A stretch of DNA of 64,000 nt from contig NZ_BMVK01000011.1 in the NCBI RefSeq assembly GCF_014650675.1, positions 124,001 through 188,000 on the forward strand. Reading direction: 5' to 3'. Origin of the DNA: Streptomyces anulatus (GTDB taxonomy: Bacteria; Actinomycetota; Actinomycetes; Streptomycetales; Streptomycetaceae). The position numbers and the translations under genes are program-made. Of the stretch, positions 50,024 through 59,021 are shown piece by piece. Below the pieces are notes generated by a model. The model saw nothing but the letters and a program-made list of their open reading frames with translations, made no database searches and was not told the origin of the DNA. Numbering within the stretch: position 1 is the first letter of the stretch; each line of letters begins with the position of its first letter.

Positions 50024-50740
50024 TCATTCGGCGCCGAGGCCTTCGACCAGGCGGTTGAGGAAGCGGGTGAACGTGGCCTCGGGGGTCTGGGGGCGCCCGG
50101 GGGCGGAGAGGGCTTCGGCCAGTTCCGGGTGGCGGCCGTCCGCGGCGACAGCGGTGAGGTAGCGGGCTTCGGCCGCGGCCCGGTCGGGCGCTCGCGCGGC
50201 TGTGGCCTGGGTGATCTCGTGGGCGACGTGCCCGGCCACGAACGCGGTGAGCTGGGCGAAGACCTCCAGCTTCGCCACGCCGCCCAGCCCGGCGGGCCGG
50301 AGGGCGGCGAGCGCTCGCTCCAGGAAGGCCAGGGCGTGGGGGCCGAGGCTCCGGCGCGTGGACAGCGCGCCGGGCAGCCAGGGGTGCCGCAGCATGAGGG
50401 CGCGCTGGAGGTGGGCGATGGCCTTCAGATCGGCGCGCCAGTCGCCGGTGGGCGGGTCCGTCGTCGGCAGTTCGCCGCTGACGTGGTCGACCATCAGCTC
50501 CAGCAGCGTCTCCTTGTCGGGGGCGTAGCTGTAGAGCGACATGACACCGGCCCCGACCTCCGAGGCGACCCTCCGCATGGTGACCGCGTCGAGCCCTTCG
50601 GCATCCGCCACGGCGACGGCCGCCGCCGTGATCGCCTCACGGCTGAAGGCGGGCCTGCGCCCCCTGCGGGGCCCGGCCGGGCTCAGCCAGAGCTGCTGGG
50701 GGTCGACGCCCCCGGCACCGGGCGTGCCATCACGGGTCAC
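50024..50740 (-). CDS. TetR-family regulator
   Basis: 238 aa. The N-terminal DNA-binding region spans residues 25-75 (FSREAITAAAVAVADAEGLD, then VTMRRVASEVGAGVMSLYSY), with a C-terminal TetR_C_1-like ligand domain (LLELMVDHVSGELP). GTG 50740 gives a usual length; the frame extends upstream through the operator without conserved sequence. It diverges from a CocE/NonD hydrolase gene across a long palindrome and is its likely repressor. Confidence 0.9.
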   Translation of the reverse strand: MTRDGTPGAGGVDPQQLWLSPAGPRRGRRPAFSREAITAAAVAVADAEGLDAVTMRRVASEVGAGVMSLYSYAPDKETLLELMVDHVSGELPTTDPPTGDWRADLKAIAHLQRALMLRHPWLPGALSTRRSLGPHALAFLERALAALRPAGLGGVAKLEVFAQLTAFVAGHVAHEITQATAARAPDRAAAEARYLTAVAADGRHPELAEALSAPGRPQTPEATFTRFLNRLVEGLGAE

Positions 50741-50832
50741 GATCCTCGTCGCCCCTTCTCCTCGTTGCGGCCCTTCGCTACGGCCTCGGCTGCGGCCCTT
50801 CACTGCGGGCCCTGTTGGAGCCATCCAAGCAT

Positions 50833-50865
50833 CCGCTATTCTCGTACGACGTACGAGAATAGCGG
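50833..50865. promoter_or_regulatory. 33-bp palindrome, TetR operator candidate
   Basis: Perfect 15-base arms CCGCTATTCTCGTAC (50833-50847) and GTACGAGAATAGCGG (50851-50865) around GAC. It ends 9 bases before the hydrolase start codon, overlapping its ribosome-binding site region, and lies 93 bases upstream of the TetR start. Confidence 0.82.
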
Positions 50866-50874
50866 AGGGGAACG

Positions 50875-52560
50875 ATGACATCACCTACGCACGACACCGC
50901 GCCGCGCCCTGCCTGGACACCGCCTTCCGGGAAGCCGCCGCGGTCCTCGCGGATGATGAGAGCGACCTGGCGCGGTCTCCCGGCCGCACGGCACGAGGTC
51001 GGGTGGGAGCCGGGGCTGGCGGTTCCGGCCGCCGACGGCAGCCCGTTGATCACGGATCACTACTTCCCCCGTGCGGAGGGCGACTTCCCCACCCTCGTCG
51101 TGCGCTCGCCGTACGGCCGGGGCCTGCCGTGGTCCCCCATGTACGGCATGCTCTTCGCCGAACAGGGCTTCCACGTGGTCCTGCAGAGCTGCCGGGGCAC
51201 CGGCGGCTCGGGCGGCCGGTTCGATCTGTGGCGCAACGAGGCCGCCGACGGCCGGGCCACGGTGTCCTGGCTGCGGGAGCAGCCCTGGTTCAACGGGGTA
51301 CTGGGCACGGTCGGCCCCAGCTACCTGGGGTACACGCAGTGGGCGCTCGCCCTGGACCCGCCGCCGAAGCTGAAGGCGATGGTGATGCAGGTGGGCCTGC
51401 ACGACCCCTACGCCCTGTTCCACACGGACGGCGCGCTCCGTCTGGAGAACGCCCTCCTCGTCGGCGTCGGCATCACGTACCAGCACCGGGGGTTGGCCCC
51501 GTTCGTCAGGGCGACGCTGCGCCTGCAGCGCCGGTTTCGCCGGATCGTCACCGCACGGCCGCTGCGCGAGGCGTACGTGTCGGCGCTCGGCGGTGAAGTG
51601 CCCTGGCTGGACGGCGTGATGACCCACGCGGACGCCGACGATCCGTTCTGGGCCGGCGCGTCCGCCGGAGCGGCGGCGGAGCGGCTGAGCGTGCCCACCT
51701 GCCTGATCACCGGATGGCACGACGCGCTCGTCGACCAGACCTTCGAGCAGTACGGCCGGCTGCGTCGGGCCGGCTGCGGGACCGCCCTGCTCGCCGGTCC
51801 CTGGACCCACACCTCCGCGCTTCAGCAGGGGTGGCCCGAGGTGTTCGCCGAGAGTCTCGCGTGGCTGCGCGCGCACCTGTGCGCGGACCCTTCCGGCCTG
51901 CGCCCCACCGGAGTGCGCGTCCACATCGGCGGCGCGAACGCGTGGCGGGACCTCGACTCATGGCCGCAGTCACCGGCGACCACGTCGTGGTGGCCCGTCC
52001 CGGGCGGGTATCTCACCCGGCAGGCCCCCACGGACAGCGCACCGCTGACGTCCTTCCTCTACGATCCGGCAGCCCCGACCCCGTCACTCGGCGGCCCTCT
52101 GCTCTCCCGGACCGCCGGACCTCGCGACAACAGCGCACTGGAGGCCAGGGAAGACGTCCTGACGTTCACCGGACCGCCGCTGGCCGAGCCCGTGGAGGTC
52201 CTCGGCCCGGTCTCCGCGCGGCTGAGCATCTCCACGGACACCGGACATGCCGACGTCTTCTCCCGTCTGTGCGACGTGGACGCGCAGGGGCGTTCCACCA
52301 ACGTGTGTGACGGGCTCGCCCGGGTGAGGACTGACGGGCAGACGCCTTCGGAGGTCACCGTGCCGATGAGCTCCACCGCCCACCGCTTCGCCGCCGGCCA
52401 CCGTATGCGCTGGCAGATCAGCGGCGGCGCCCATCCGCGCTTCGCGCGCAATCCCGGCACCGGGGAGTCCTCGGTCGACGCCGAGGAGTACGCCCCCGTA
52501 CGGATCACACTCCACACGGGCTCGGCCTTGGTGCTTCCCCAGGGTGAACGGGGCGATTGA
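50875..52560 (+). CDS. CocE/NonD-family hydrolase (X-Pro dipeptidyl-peptidase-like)
   Basis: 561 aa. N-terminal alpha/beta-hydrolase domain with nucleophile Ser149 in GPSYLGYTQ and the acid/His in later strands (ITGWHDALVDQTFEQY, GPWTHTSAL). A C-terminal jelly-roll domain follows (from about 400). Members hydrolyse esters, amides or Pro-peptides. No signal peptide, so cytosolic. Likely controlled by the divergent TetR. The substrate is unknown. Confidence 0.92.
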   Translation: MTSPTHDTAPRPAWTPPSGKPPRSSRMMRATWRGLPAARHEVGWEPGLAVPAADGSPLITDHYFPRAEGDFPTLVVRSPYGRGLPWSPMYGMLFAEQGFHVVLQSCRGTGGSGGRFDLWRNEAADGRATVSWLREQPWFNGVLGTVGPSYLGYTQWALALDPPPKLKAMVMQVGLHDPYALFHTDGALRLENALLVGVGITYQHRGLAPFVRATLRLQRRFRRIVTARPLREAYVSALGGEVPWLDGVMTHADADDPFWAGASAGAAAERLSVPTCLITGWHDALVDQTFEQYGRLRRAGCGTALLAGPWTHTSALQQGWPEVFAESLAWLRAHLCADPSGLRPTGVRVHIGGANAWRDLDSWPQSPATTSWWPVPGGYLTRQAPTDSAPLTSFLYDPAAPTPSLGGPLLSRTAGPRDNSALEAREDVLTFTGPPLAEPVEVLGPVSARLSISTDTGHADVFSRLCDVDAQGRSTNVCDGLARVRTDGQTPSEVTVPMSSTAHRFAAGHRMRWQISGGAHPRFARNPGTGESSVDAEEYAPVRITLHTGSALVLPQGERGD

Positions 52561-52653
52561 GGTGACCCGGGCGACCGGGGCCGGCGTGGGCAGCACCGCC
52601 GCCGTCCCGATCCTGGACCTTGTTCCGAAGATCATTCTGTTGGAGGCTGAGGC

Positions 52654-53508
52654 ATGCAGAATCAACCCACGTTCATCCTTGTCCACGGAGCCTTCGCGAA
52701 CTCGTTCTCGTTCGCGCCGCTACAGGCCGAACTCGCCCTGCTCGGACACCGCTCGGTCGCGGTCGACCTCCCGGGGCACGGATTCGGGGCGACGTTCCCG
52801 GCGTCCTACCAAGCCCCCCAGGATCTCGCCGCCCTCGCCGGGGAACCGGGGGGCATCAAGGGAGTGACGCTCGCGGACAACGCCGCCCGCGTGATCGACG
52901 TACTCGAACGGGCCAAGCGGAACGGGCCCACCGTCCTCGTCGCCCACAGCAGGGGCGGCATCACGACCACCGCCGTCGCCAACGCCCGGCCCGACCTGGT
53001 CGACCGGATCGTCTACGTCTCCGCCTGGTGCCCCGTCGATCTGGAGGTGGGCGGCTACTACGCCGAGCCGGAGATGGCCGACGTCGACGCGGGAGCCCTC
53101 ACGGCCGCCCTCGTCGGGAATCCGGCCGAACTCGGGCTGCTGCGCTTCAACTTCCGCACGGCCGACCCGACGGCGCTCGCCGCCCTCAAGCAAGCCTTCG
53201 CCGCCGACCTCACCGATGACGAGTTCCGGACCTTCCTCAGCACCTTCCAGCCCGACGAGAACCTCGACGCCGGTACGTCCGCCGACCGGGCACAGGCAGC
53301 GACCTGGGGCCGGATACCCAGGACGTACGTCCGCCTGGCCGCCGACGCCAGCGTTCCGCCCGCCGTGCAGGACCGCATGATCCGCGAGGCCGACGCGCTC
53401 ACCCCCGACAACCCCTTCGACGTCCGGACGCTCGAAGGCAGCCATCTGCGCTGGCTCGTCCACCCGGAGCCCGCCGCCGAGCTGCTCGCCGGCCTCGCGG
53501 GGGTCTGA
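52654..53508 (+). CDS. Alpha/beta hydrolase
   Basis: 284 aa. Oxyanion-hole segment LVHGAFANSFSF, nucleophile Ser99 in VAHSRGG, and His in EGSHLRWLVHP. It resembles esterases or salicylate-esterase-like hydrolases. No signal peptide. It lies 93 bases downstream of the CocE gene in the same direction and may be part of the same TetR-controlled transcript. Substrate unknown. Confidence 0.9.
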   Translation: MQNQPTFILVHGAFANSFSFAPLQAELALLGHRSVAVDLPGHGFGATFPASYQAPQDLAALAGEPGGIKGVTLADNAARVIDVLERAKRNGPTVLVAHSRGGITTTAVANARPDLVDRIVYVSAWCPVDLEVGGYYAEPEMADVDAGALTAALVGNPAELGLLRFNFRTADPTALAALKQAFAADLTDDEFRTFLSTFQPDENLDAGTSADRAQAATWGRIPRTYVRLAADASVPPAVQDRMIREADALTPDNPFDVRTLEGSHLRWLVHPEPAAELLAGLAGV

Positions 53509-53675
53509 CGGAACTCGGCTCACACATACGCGTGTTGGGTCCCCCACTGGGTCCGTGGACCCCTGACCGGACAGCCGCCGGGCCCTATCGTCTATGCGGG
53601 TAGATCCTCGGACCCACCAACCCGCGCACCCACGCACCCGGGCCCACCACGTGCTCGACCTGCTTCGAGGGAGAC

Positions 53676-54659
53676 ATGATGTGCCGATCCTGTGCAACCG
53701 CCGCTGAGCCGACGGAGATACCGGCGGACCTGGAGAGGCCGGACCACGGCCTGTCCCGTCGGGGGCTGCTGGCGGGCCTGGGCCTGGGCGTGCTCGCCGT
53801 GAACCTGTCGGTCGGGGCCTCCACGGCAGCAGCGGCGACGGCGAGGAACGGGGCGTGGGCCAATCCCGCCCTGGGCCGGTTTCCCGCCGGGGGGCACTAC
53901 GGCGCACCCCGGGGCGGCGCGTCCCACGCCGGGCAGGACGTCAGCAACTCCATCGGCACCGCCGTCCACGCGGCGGCCGGGGGCACGGTCGTCCGCCGGT
54001 CGTGGGGAGGAGGGCTGCCGGGCCGGACCGGCAACGCCCTGGTGATCTCGCACGGCAACAACCAGTACACCTACTACGGGCACCTCAACGCCTACCGGGT
54101 CGGGCTCAACGCCGAGGTCTCGGCCGGACAGCGCATCGCCGACATGGGGGCCACCGGCAATGTGACCGGCCCCCACCTGCACTTCGAGACCCACTCGGGA
54201 CGCCTCGGCACCACGGTGAACCCGGTCTCCTTCCTGGCCGCCCGGGGCGTGGACCTCTCCGGCGGCTGGTCGAGGATCGACCCGGGCGCGAGCGGCGCGA
54301 CCGTCGTGGTGATCCAGCACCTGATGAGCCGGCGCGGCCACGGGCTGGCCGCCGACGGGAAGTACGGCTCCGTGTCCGTCGAGGCGGTCAAGCGGTTCCA
54401 GCGCTCCAAGGGGCTGGTGGCCGACGGCCAGGTCGGACCGGCCACCTGGCCCGCGCTCGTGTACACGCTGCGGCAGGGCGCGAGCGGGTCCCACGTCCGG
54501 GCCCTGCAGGCCGCGCTGAACAAGCGCGGCGCGCGCCTGGCGGTCGACGGCGGGTTCGGTTCCGTCACCACCGGCGCCGTACGCGCCTACCAGAGCGTCA
54601 ACCGCCTGGTGGCCGACGGCGAGGCGGGCCCGGTGACCTGGCGGGCGCTGACCGGCTGA
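53676..54659 (+). CDS. Tat-exported M23 metallopeptidase with peptidoglycan-binding repeats
   Basis: 327 aa. Tat signal (LSRRGLLAGLGLGVLAV), LytM domain with zinc ligands His84, Asp88 (HxxxD) and HLHF (His167/His169), then two PG_binding_1 repeats (about 205-325: SRRGHGLAADGKYGSVSVEA and NKRGARLAVDGGFGSVTTGA). It should cleave peptidoglycan cross-bridges outside the cell. The 5' residues MMCRSC are unusual for a Tat protein. The start at 53676 follows GAGGGAGAC. Confidence 0.92.
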   Translation: MMCRSCATAAEPTEIPADLERPDHGLSRRGLLAGLGLGVLAVNLSVGASTAAAATARNGAWANPALGRFPAGGHYGAPRGGASHAGQDVSNSIGTAVHAAAGGTVVRRSWGGGLPGRTGNALVISHGNNQYTYYGHLNAYRVGLNAEVSAGQRIADMGATGNVTGPHLHFETHSGRLGTTVNPVSFLAARGVDLSGGWSRIDPGASGATVVVIQHLMSRRGHGLAADGKYGSVSVEAVKRFQRSKGLVADGQVGPATWPALVYTLRQGASGSHVRALQAALNKRGARLAVDGGFGSVTTGAVRAYQSVNRLVADGEAGPVTWRALTG

Positions 54660-54816
54660 CCGTCCCCAAGTGTGGGACACACGGTGACGCGTGATGTCCC
54701 GCGGGCCGTCCGGAAGGGCGGCAGTGGTCGGCCATGAACGGTCCGGCGGCCGTTCATGGTCGACTACGCACCACCGCACCACCACGCCGAGGCCACCGCA
54801 GGAGACCGGACCGAGC

Positions 54817-56352
54817 ATGCGTACACGACCCGCCCCCGGCGACGGCGGCACTCCGGCAGCACCCCCCGCGGCCTCTCCGGCCCCCGCCGCACGCGCCTTC
54901 GACGCCGTGCTCTGCGATCTCGACAACGTCGTCCGCTTCTACGACACCGCCCCGCTCGCCGCCCTGGAGCGGGCCGCCGGGCTGCCGGAGGGCACCACGA
55001 CGGACATCGCCTACGCGCCCGAGGTCGATCTCCCGCTGCTCCTGGGCCGGATCACCCCGGCCGCCTGGGTGGCGGCCATCGCCGCCGGGCTCACGGAGCG
55101 GGTGGGCGCGGACCGGGCCCGCGCACTGGGCCGGGCGCTCGCGGACGCGCCGTTCCGGGCCGACGAGGAGGTGGTGTCGCTGCTGCGCCGGGCCAGGACC
55201 CATGTCCCCCTGGTGCTCGTCACCAACGCGACCCTCCAACTGGACGCGGATCTGGCCCTGTTGGGCCTGACGGACCTGGCCGACGCGGTCGTGAGCAGCG
55301 CGGTGGAGCAGGTGGCCAAGCCCGACCCGGCCATCTACCGCATCGCGGCCGACCGGGCGGGCGTACCGCTGGCCCGGTGCCTGTTCGTGGACGACCGGCA
55401 GGAGAACGTCGACGCGGCCGCCGCCCTCGGCATGACCGGCGTCCTCTACCGCGAACCGGCTGATCTGCGACGGGCGTTGGGGCCGTGCGCCGAGGATGCG
55501 GGGGAGCGCGGAGGCGGTGGACGGGGCGCGGAGGCCCGCCGCGCGGGCACGTCGGGCCCGGTGGGCGGGGACCCGGAGGTGCTGTTCGGCGGACTGGCCA
55601 ACGCCGGAGCCGTCCTCCGCCGCGGCGACGCCGTCGAGCGTCCCGCCCCACCGCATGCCGCCCTTCTGCACGCCCACCTCCGGGCCCTCCGGGAGCAGGG
55701 GTTCGACGGTGTGCCCGTGCCTCTGGGGTTCTCCGCCTCCGGACGCCGCGAGCGGCTCTCGTACGTCCCCGGCGAGGTCGCCGTCGACCCGCACCCGCCC
55801 TGGACCTGGACGGACGATGTGCTGCGCTCGGTGGGGGCGCTGCTCCGGCGCATGCACGACGCGGCGGTGGCCGTTCCCTCCGGCCGGGCGGCCGGCTGGC
55901 CCGCCGACCTGGCCGACCCGGAGGGGGCCGCGGCTCCCGGCGCGCTGGTCTGCCACAACGACGTGTGCCTGGAGAACGTGGTGTTCCGGGACGGGCGCGC
56001 GGCCGCCCTCATCGACTTCGACCTGGCCGCGCCCGGCCGCCCGGTGTGGGACGTGGCCATGACGGCGCGCTACTGGGTGCCGATGCGGGGCCGCGACGGC
56101 CTCGACCCGTCGCACCGGCTGCGCGTCCTGGCCGACGGCTACGGGCTGGGGCGCGCGGACCGGGCCGCCCTGCCCCGGGTGATCGAGCAGGCCACCGCGG
56201 TGTGCCGGGCGTTCGTCGAGCGGCGGGTGGAGCGGGGGGACGCGGCGTACACGGCGGTGTACGAGCAGAGCGGGCGCGCGGTGTGGGACCGGCACCAGGC
56301 CTGGCTGGCGGACCAGCGCCGCGCACTGACCGCGGCCCTGCTCACCGACTGA
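54817..56352 (+). CDS. HAD phosphatase-aminoglycoside phosphotransferase-like fusion
   Basis: 511 aa. Residues 28-225 form a HAD-IA domain (LCDLDN with Asp34/Asp36, VTNA for motif II, VEQVAKPDPAIYRIAA and FVDDRQENVDAA for motifs III/IV). Residues about 255-505 form an APH-like kinase domain, with catalytic loop VCHNDVCLENVVF and metal motif ALIDFDLAAPGRP. A kinase and a phosphatase in one chain suggest a bifunctional metabolic enzyme. ATG 54817 follows GCAGGAGA. Both catalytic centres appear intact. Confidence 0.88.
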   Translation: MRTRPAPGDGGTPAAPPAASPAPAARAFDAVLCDLDNVVRFYDTAPLAALERAAGLPEGTTTDIAYAPEVDLPLLLGRITPAAWVAAIAAGLTERVGADRARALGRALADAPFRADEEVVSLLRRARTHVPLVLVTNATLQLDADLALLGLTDLADAVVSSAVEQVAKPDPAIYRIAADRAGVPLARCLFVDDRQENVDAAAALGMTGVLYREPADLRRALGPCAEDAGERGGGGRGAEARRAGTSGPVGGDPEVLFGGLANAGAVLRRGDAVERPAPPHAALLHAHLRALREQGFDGVPVPLGFSASGRRERLSYVPGEVAVDPHPPWTWTDDVLRSVGALLRRMHDAAVAVPSGRAAGWPADLADPEGAAAPGALVCHNDVCLENVVFRDGRAAALIDFDLAAPGRPVWDVAMTARYWVPMRGRDGLDPSHRLRVLADGYGLGRADRAALPRVIEQATAVCRAFVERRVERGDAAYTAVYEQSGRAVWDRHQAWLADQRRALTAALLTD

Positions 56353-56405
56353 CCACCGACTGACCACCGCGAGCCGTCGGGAACCCGCGCCCCTCAACCG
56401 CGCGA

Positions 56406-57062
56406 CTACCGCTCCCGTTCCGGCTCCGACCCCGACTCCGACTCCAGCCCCGTCCGCAACTGGACGAACGCCTGCCCGGCCGCCCGCACCGCGGACGCGT
56501 GGACCTGGTCCGCGCTCTCCCCCGCGTCGATCCGCCGCCAGTTCTCCAGGGCCAGGATGCGCAGGACGGCGATGATCTGCCCGGCCGCGAGCCGCTCGGG
56601 CAGCCCGTCGCCGAGGGCACGGGCGAGCGCCGCCTCGGAGCGGCCCTGGTAGGCGTACATGCGGGCGACCAGCGACGGCGTCCCGTACAACAGGCGGTGG
56701 AACTTCAGCACTTCGGGTACGTCGCAGAGGCCGGTCACCGGGTCGCGGCGGTCGAGGCCGTCGAGGAAGTGGCGGCGCAGGGCGTCCAGCGGGCCCTCGC
56801 CGGGGGGCCGTTCGGCGACCACCCGGGCGGACTCGTCCTCGTGGTCGGCGAACCGGTGCAGCACCAGGTCCTCCTTGGCGGGGAAGTACCGGAAGAGCGT
56901 CGGCTTGGAGATGTCCGCCGCGGCCGCCACCTCCGCCACGGACACCTTGTCGAAGCCGCGCTCCAGGAACATCGCGATGGCCGCGTCGGAGACCGCCTGA
57001 TAGGTCAGCTGCTTCTTGCGCTCCCGCAGACCCGGCACGCTCCCGGCTTTCTCTCCGCTCAT
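56406..57062 (-). CDS. TetR-family regulator (AcrR type)
   Basis: 218 aa. DNA-binding domain (RKKQLTYQAVSDAAIAMFLE, then VAEVAAAADISKPTLFRYFP) at residues 15-60, with an all-helical ligand domain. It is the second of two tandem TetR genes (25-base gap) diverging from the DrrAB-like exporter. Whether this one or its neighbour binds the tandem operators is not clear. Confidence 0.9.
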   Translation of the reverse strand: MSGEKAGSVPGLRERKKQLTYQAVSDAAIAMFLERGFDKVSVAEVAAAADISKPTLFRYFPAKEDLVLHRFADHEDESARVVAERPPGEGPLDALRRHFLDGLDRRDPVTGLCDVPEVLKFHRLLYGTPSLVARMYAYQGRSEAALARALGDGLPERLAAGQIIAVLRILALENWRRIDAGESADQVHASAVRAAGQAFVQLRTGLESESGSEPERER

Positions 57063-57087
57063 GACCATGAAGCGTACGCCCCTGACC

Positions 57088-57873
57088 TCAAGCGGACTTG
57101 ACGTCGCCGCCGGAGGCCCTGCGGATCAGCGCCTCCACCCCGTCCAGCAGCACGCCCATGCCGAAGTCGAACTCGTAGTCCGCCTCGTCCGGCTCGCTCA
57201 TCACCCCGGTCTCCAGCTGCCGGGTGATCCCGGGGTGCCGTTCGGGGTCGACGAGCCGCTTGAGGGTCCGTTCGTGGGAGGCCATCAGCTCCTCGGGCGT
57301 GATCCCGCGCGCGGTGACGGCGGCGGCCAGGTCGCTCATCATCAGCGCTTCGCTGCGCACGAAGTTGGAGATCAGCAGGATCACCGAGGTCTTGTCGCCC
57401 TCGCCGAGGCCGCTGCCCCCCAGCGCCTGGAGCCCCTGCTCCCACCAGGCGATCGAGTTCGGGGTCGCGGGCGGGCCGCCGATGGGGATCCGGAGCGCCC
57501 AGAGGTGGCCGTGGTAGCGCTCGCGCTGCGCGGCCGCCCATTCGGTGAGCGCGGCCCGCCAGCCCGCGCCGGTCTCCAGGGCGGACAGGGGCTCCGGCGG
57601 ACCGACGGCCGCCTCCTGCATCAGGACGTACAGCTCGTCCTTGGCGGAGACGTACCGGTACAGGGACATCGTGGACGCGCCGAGCTCCTGGGCGACCCGG
57701 CCCATCGACACGGCCGCGAGCCCGTCCGACGCCGCGACGCCCACCGCGGCGGCCACGATCCGCTCCAGGCTCAGGCCGGGCTTCGGCCCCTTGGCCGGGC
57801 GGTCCCGCAGCCCCCAGGCCGCCTCCAGGCTGGCCGGCAGGTCGCCGCCGCCCGAGCCGTTCTTCTCCGTCAC
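57088..57873 (-). CDS. TetR-family regulator with C-terminal TetR_C_1 domain
   Basis: 261 aa. Helix-turn-helix in residues 35-85 (LSLERIVAAAVGVAASDGLA, VSMGRVAQELGASTMSLYRY). The C-terminal portion has a helical ligand pocket. GTG 57873 follows GAAGGGGATGCG; an ATG 30 bases upstream is an alternative. It diverges from the exporter operon, with two operator copies between the promoters, and is the best candidate for its repressor. Confidence 0.9.
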   Translation of the reverse strand: MTEKNGSGGGDLPASLEAAWGLRDRPAKGPKPGLSLERIVAAAVGVAASDGLAAVSMGRVAQELGASTMSLYRYVSAKDELYVLMQEAAVGPPEPLSALETGAGWRAALTEWAAAQRERYHGHLWALRIPIGGPPATPNSIAWWEQGLQALGGSGLGEGDKTSVILLISNFVRSEALMMSDLAAAVTARGITPEELMASHERTLKRLVDPERHPGITRQLETGVMSEPDEADYEFDFGMGVLLDGVEALIRRASGGDVKSA

Positions 57874-57963
57874 CGCATCCCCTTCGCCCGGCATCCCGAC
57901 CACGCCGCCGCCATGCCGCCGTCACGCCCCGTGCCCCCGTGCGCCTTGACCCCATCCTAGAGA

Positions 57964-58001
57964 TGCGTAATGCTTACGCAATAACGCGTATGCCATACGC
58001 A
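57964..58001. promoter_or_regulatory. Two tandem 17-bp TetR operators
   Basis: TGCGTA-N5-TACGCA at 57964-57980 and CGCGTA-N5-TACGCA at 57985-58001. The centres are 21 bases apart, two helical turns. They lie between the TetR gene and the DrrA-like gene, directly before its AAGGAGG ribosome-binding site. Confidence 0.82.
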
Positions 58002-58016
58002 GAAGGAGGTCCGACC

Positions 58017-59021
58017 ATGACCGGCCCGACCGGAACCACCGGCAAGGGCGGCGTCGACACCGACGGCGACCGCGCCATCGAGGCGTACGGCCTCACCAAG
58101 TCCTACGGAGAACCCGCCGTCCGGGTCCTCGACGGCATCGACCTCCGGGTCGGGCGCGGCACCGTCTTCGCCCTGCTCGGGCCGAACGGGGCCGGCAAGA
58201 CCACCACCGTGCGGATCCTCGCGACGCTGACCGAGGCCGACTCCGGCACCGCCCGCGTCGCGGGGTACGACGTCGTCGCCGAGCGGAGCGCCGTACGCAG
58301 GTCGATCAGCCTCACCGGCCAGTTCGCCGCCGTCGACGAGACCCAGACCGGTGAGGAGAACCTGCGGATGATGGCCCGGCTCACCGGGCTCTCCCGGGCC
58401 GACGCCCGACGCCGCGCCGGGGAGCTGCTGGAGCGCTTCGACCTCACCTCGGCGGCCCGTCGCCCCGTCCGGACCTACTCGGGCGGCATGCGCCGCCGCC
58501 TCGACCTGGCCGCCGGGCTCGTCGGCTCACCGGAGCCCGGGGTGTTCTTCCTGGACGAGCCGACCACCGGCCTCGACCCGCGCAGCCGCCAGGAACTCTG
58601 GGAGGTCGTCCGGGAGCTGGCCGACCGCGGGGCGACCATCCTCCTCACCACCCAGTACTTGGAGGAGGCCGACCGCCTCGCCGGACGGATCGCCCTGCTG
58701 AACCGGGGCCGGATCGCCGCCGAGGGCACCGCCGCCGACCTCAAGTCCCGCGTCGGCGGGCACCGTCTCGACCTGGTCCTCACCAGCAGCGAGGCGTACC
58801 TCCGGCTGGCCGGGCGGGCCGTCCACCACTCCCCCGAGACCCTGACGCTCGGCATCCCCACCGACGGCTCGGCGGCCCAGGTGCGCGCCCTGCTCGACGA
58901 GATCGACCCGACGGGCCACGAGATCGAACGCTTCGGCCTGCACAGCGCGACCCTCGACGACGTCTTCCTGGACCTGACCTCGAAGGCGACCACGACCCCG
59001 GAGGCATCCACCCATGTCTGA
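58017..59021 (+). CDS. Daunorubicin-resistance-type ABC ATPase (DrrA family)
   Basis: 334 aa. Walker A GPNGAGKTT (55-63), signature YSGGMRRRLDL, Walker B VFFLDEPTTGLD, and a C-terminal DrrA domain ending TLDDVFLDLT. It powers export with the next gene product. ATG 58017 follows GAAGGAGG. It is a paralogue of the ATPase at 5.5-6.5 kb. Confidence 0.95.
   Translation: MTGPTGTTGKGGVDTDGDRAIEAYGLTKSYGEPAVRVLDGIDLRVGRGTVFALLGPNGAGKTTTVRILATLTEADSGTARVAGYDVVAERSAVRRSISLTGQFAAVDETQTGEENLRMMARLTGLSRADARRRAGELLERFDLTSAARRPVRTYSGGMRRRLDLAAGLVGSPEPGVFFLDEPTTGLDPRSRQELWEVVRELADRGATILLTTQYLEEADRLAGRIALLNRGRIAAEGTAADLKSRVGGHRLDLVLTSSEAYLRLAGRAVHHSPETLTLGIPTDGSAAQVRALLDEIDPTGHEIERFGLHSATLDDVFLDLTSKATTTPEASTHV

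Noticed and set aside
50741..50884. Longer TetR protein starting upstream of 50740
   Set aside because: The extension would encode the palindromic operator and Gly/Arg-rich sequence with no homology to TetR proteins.
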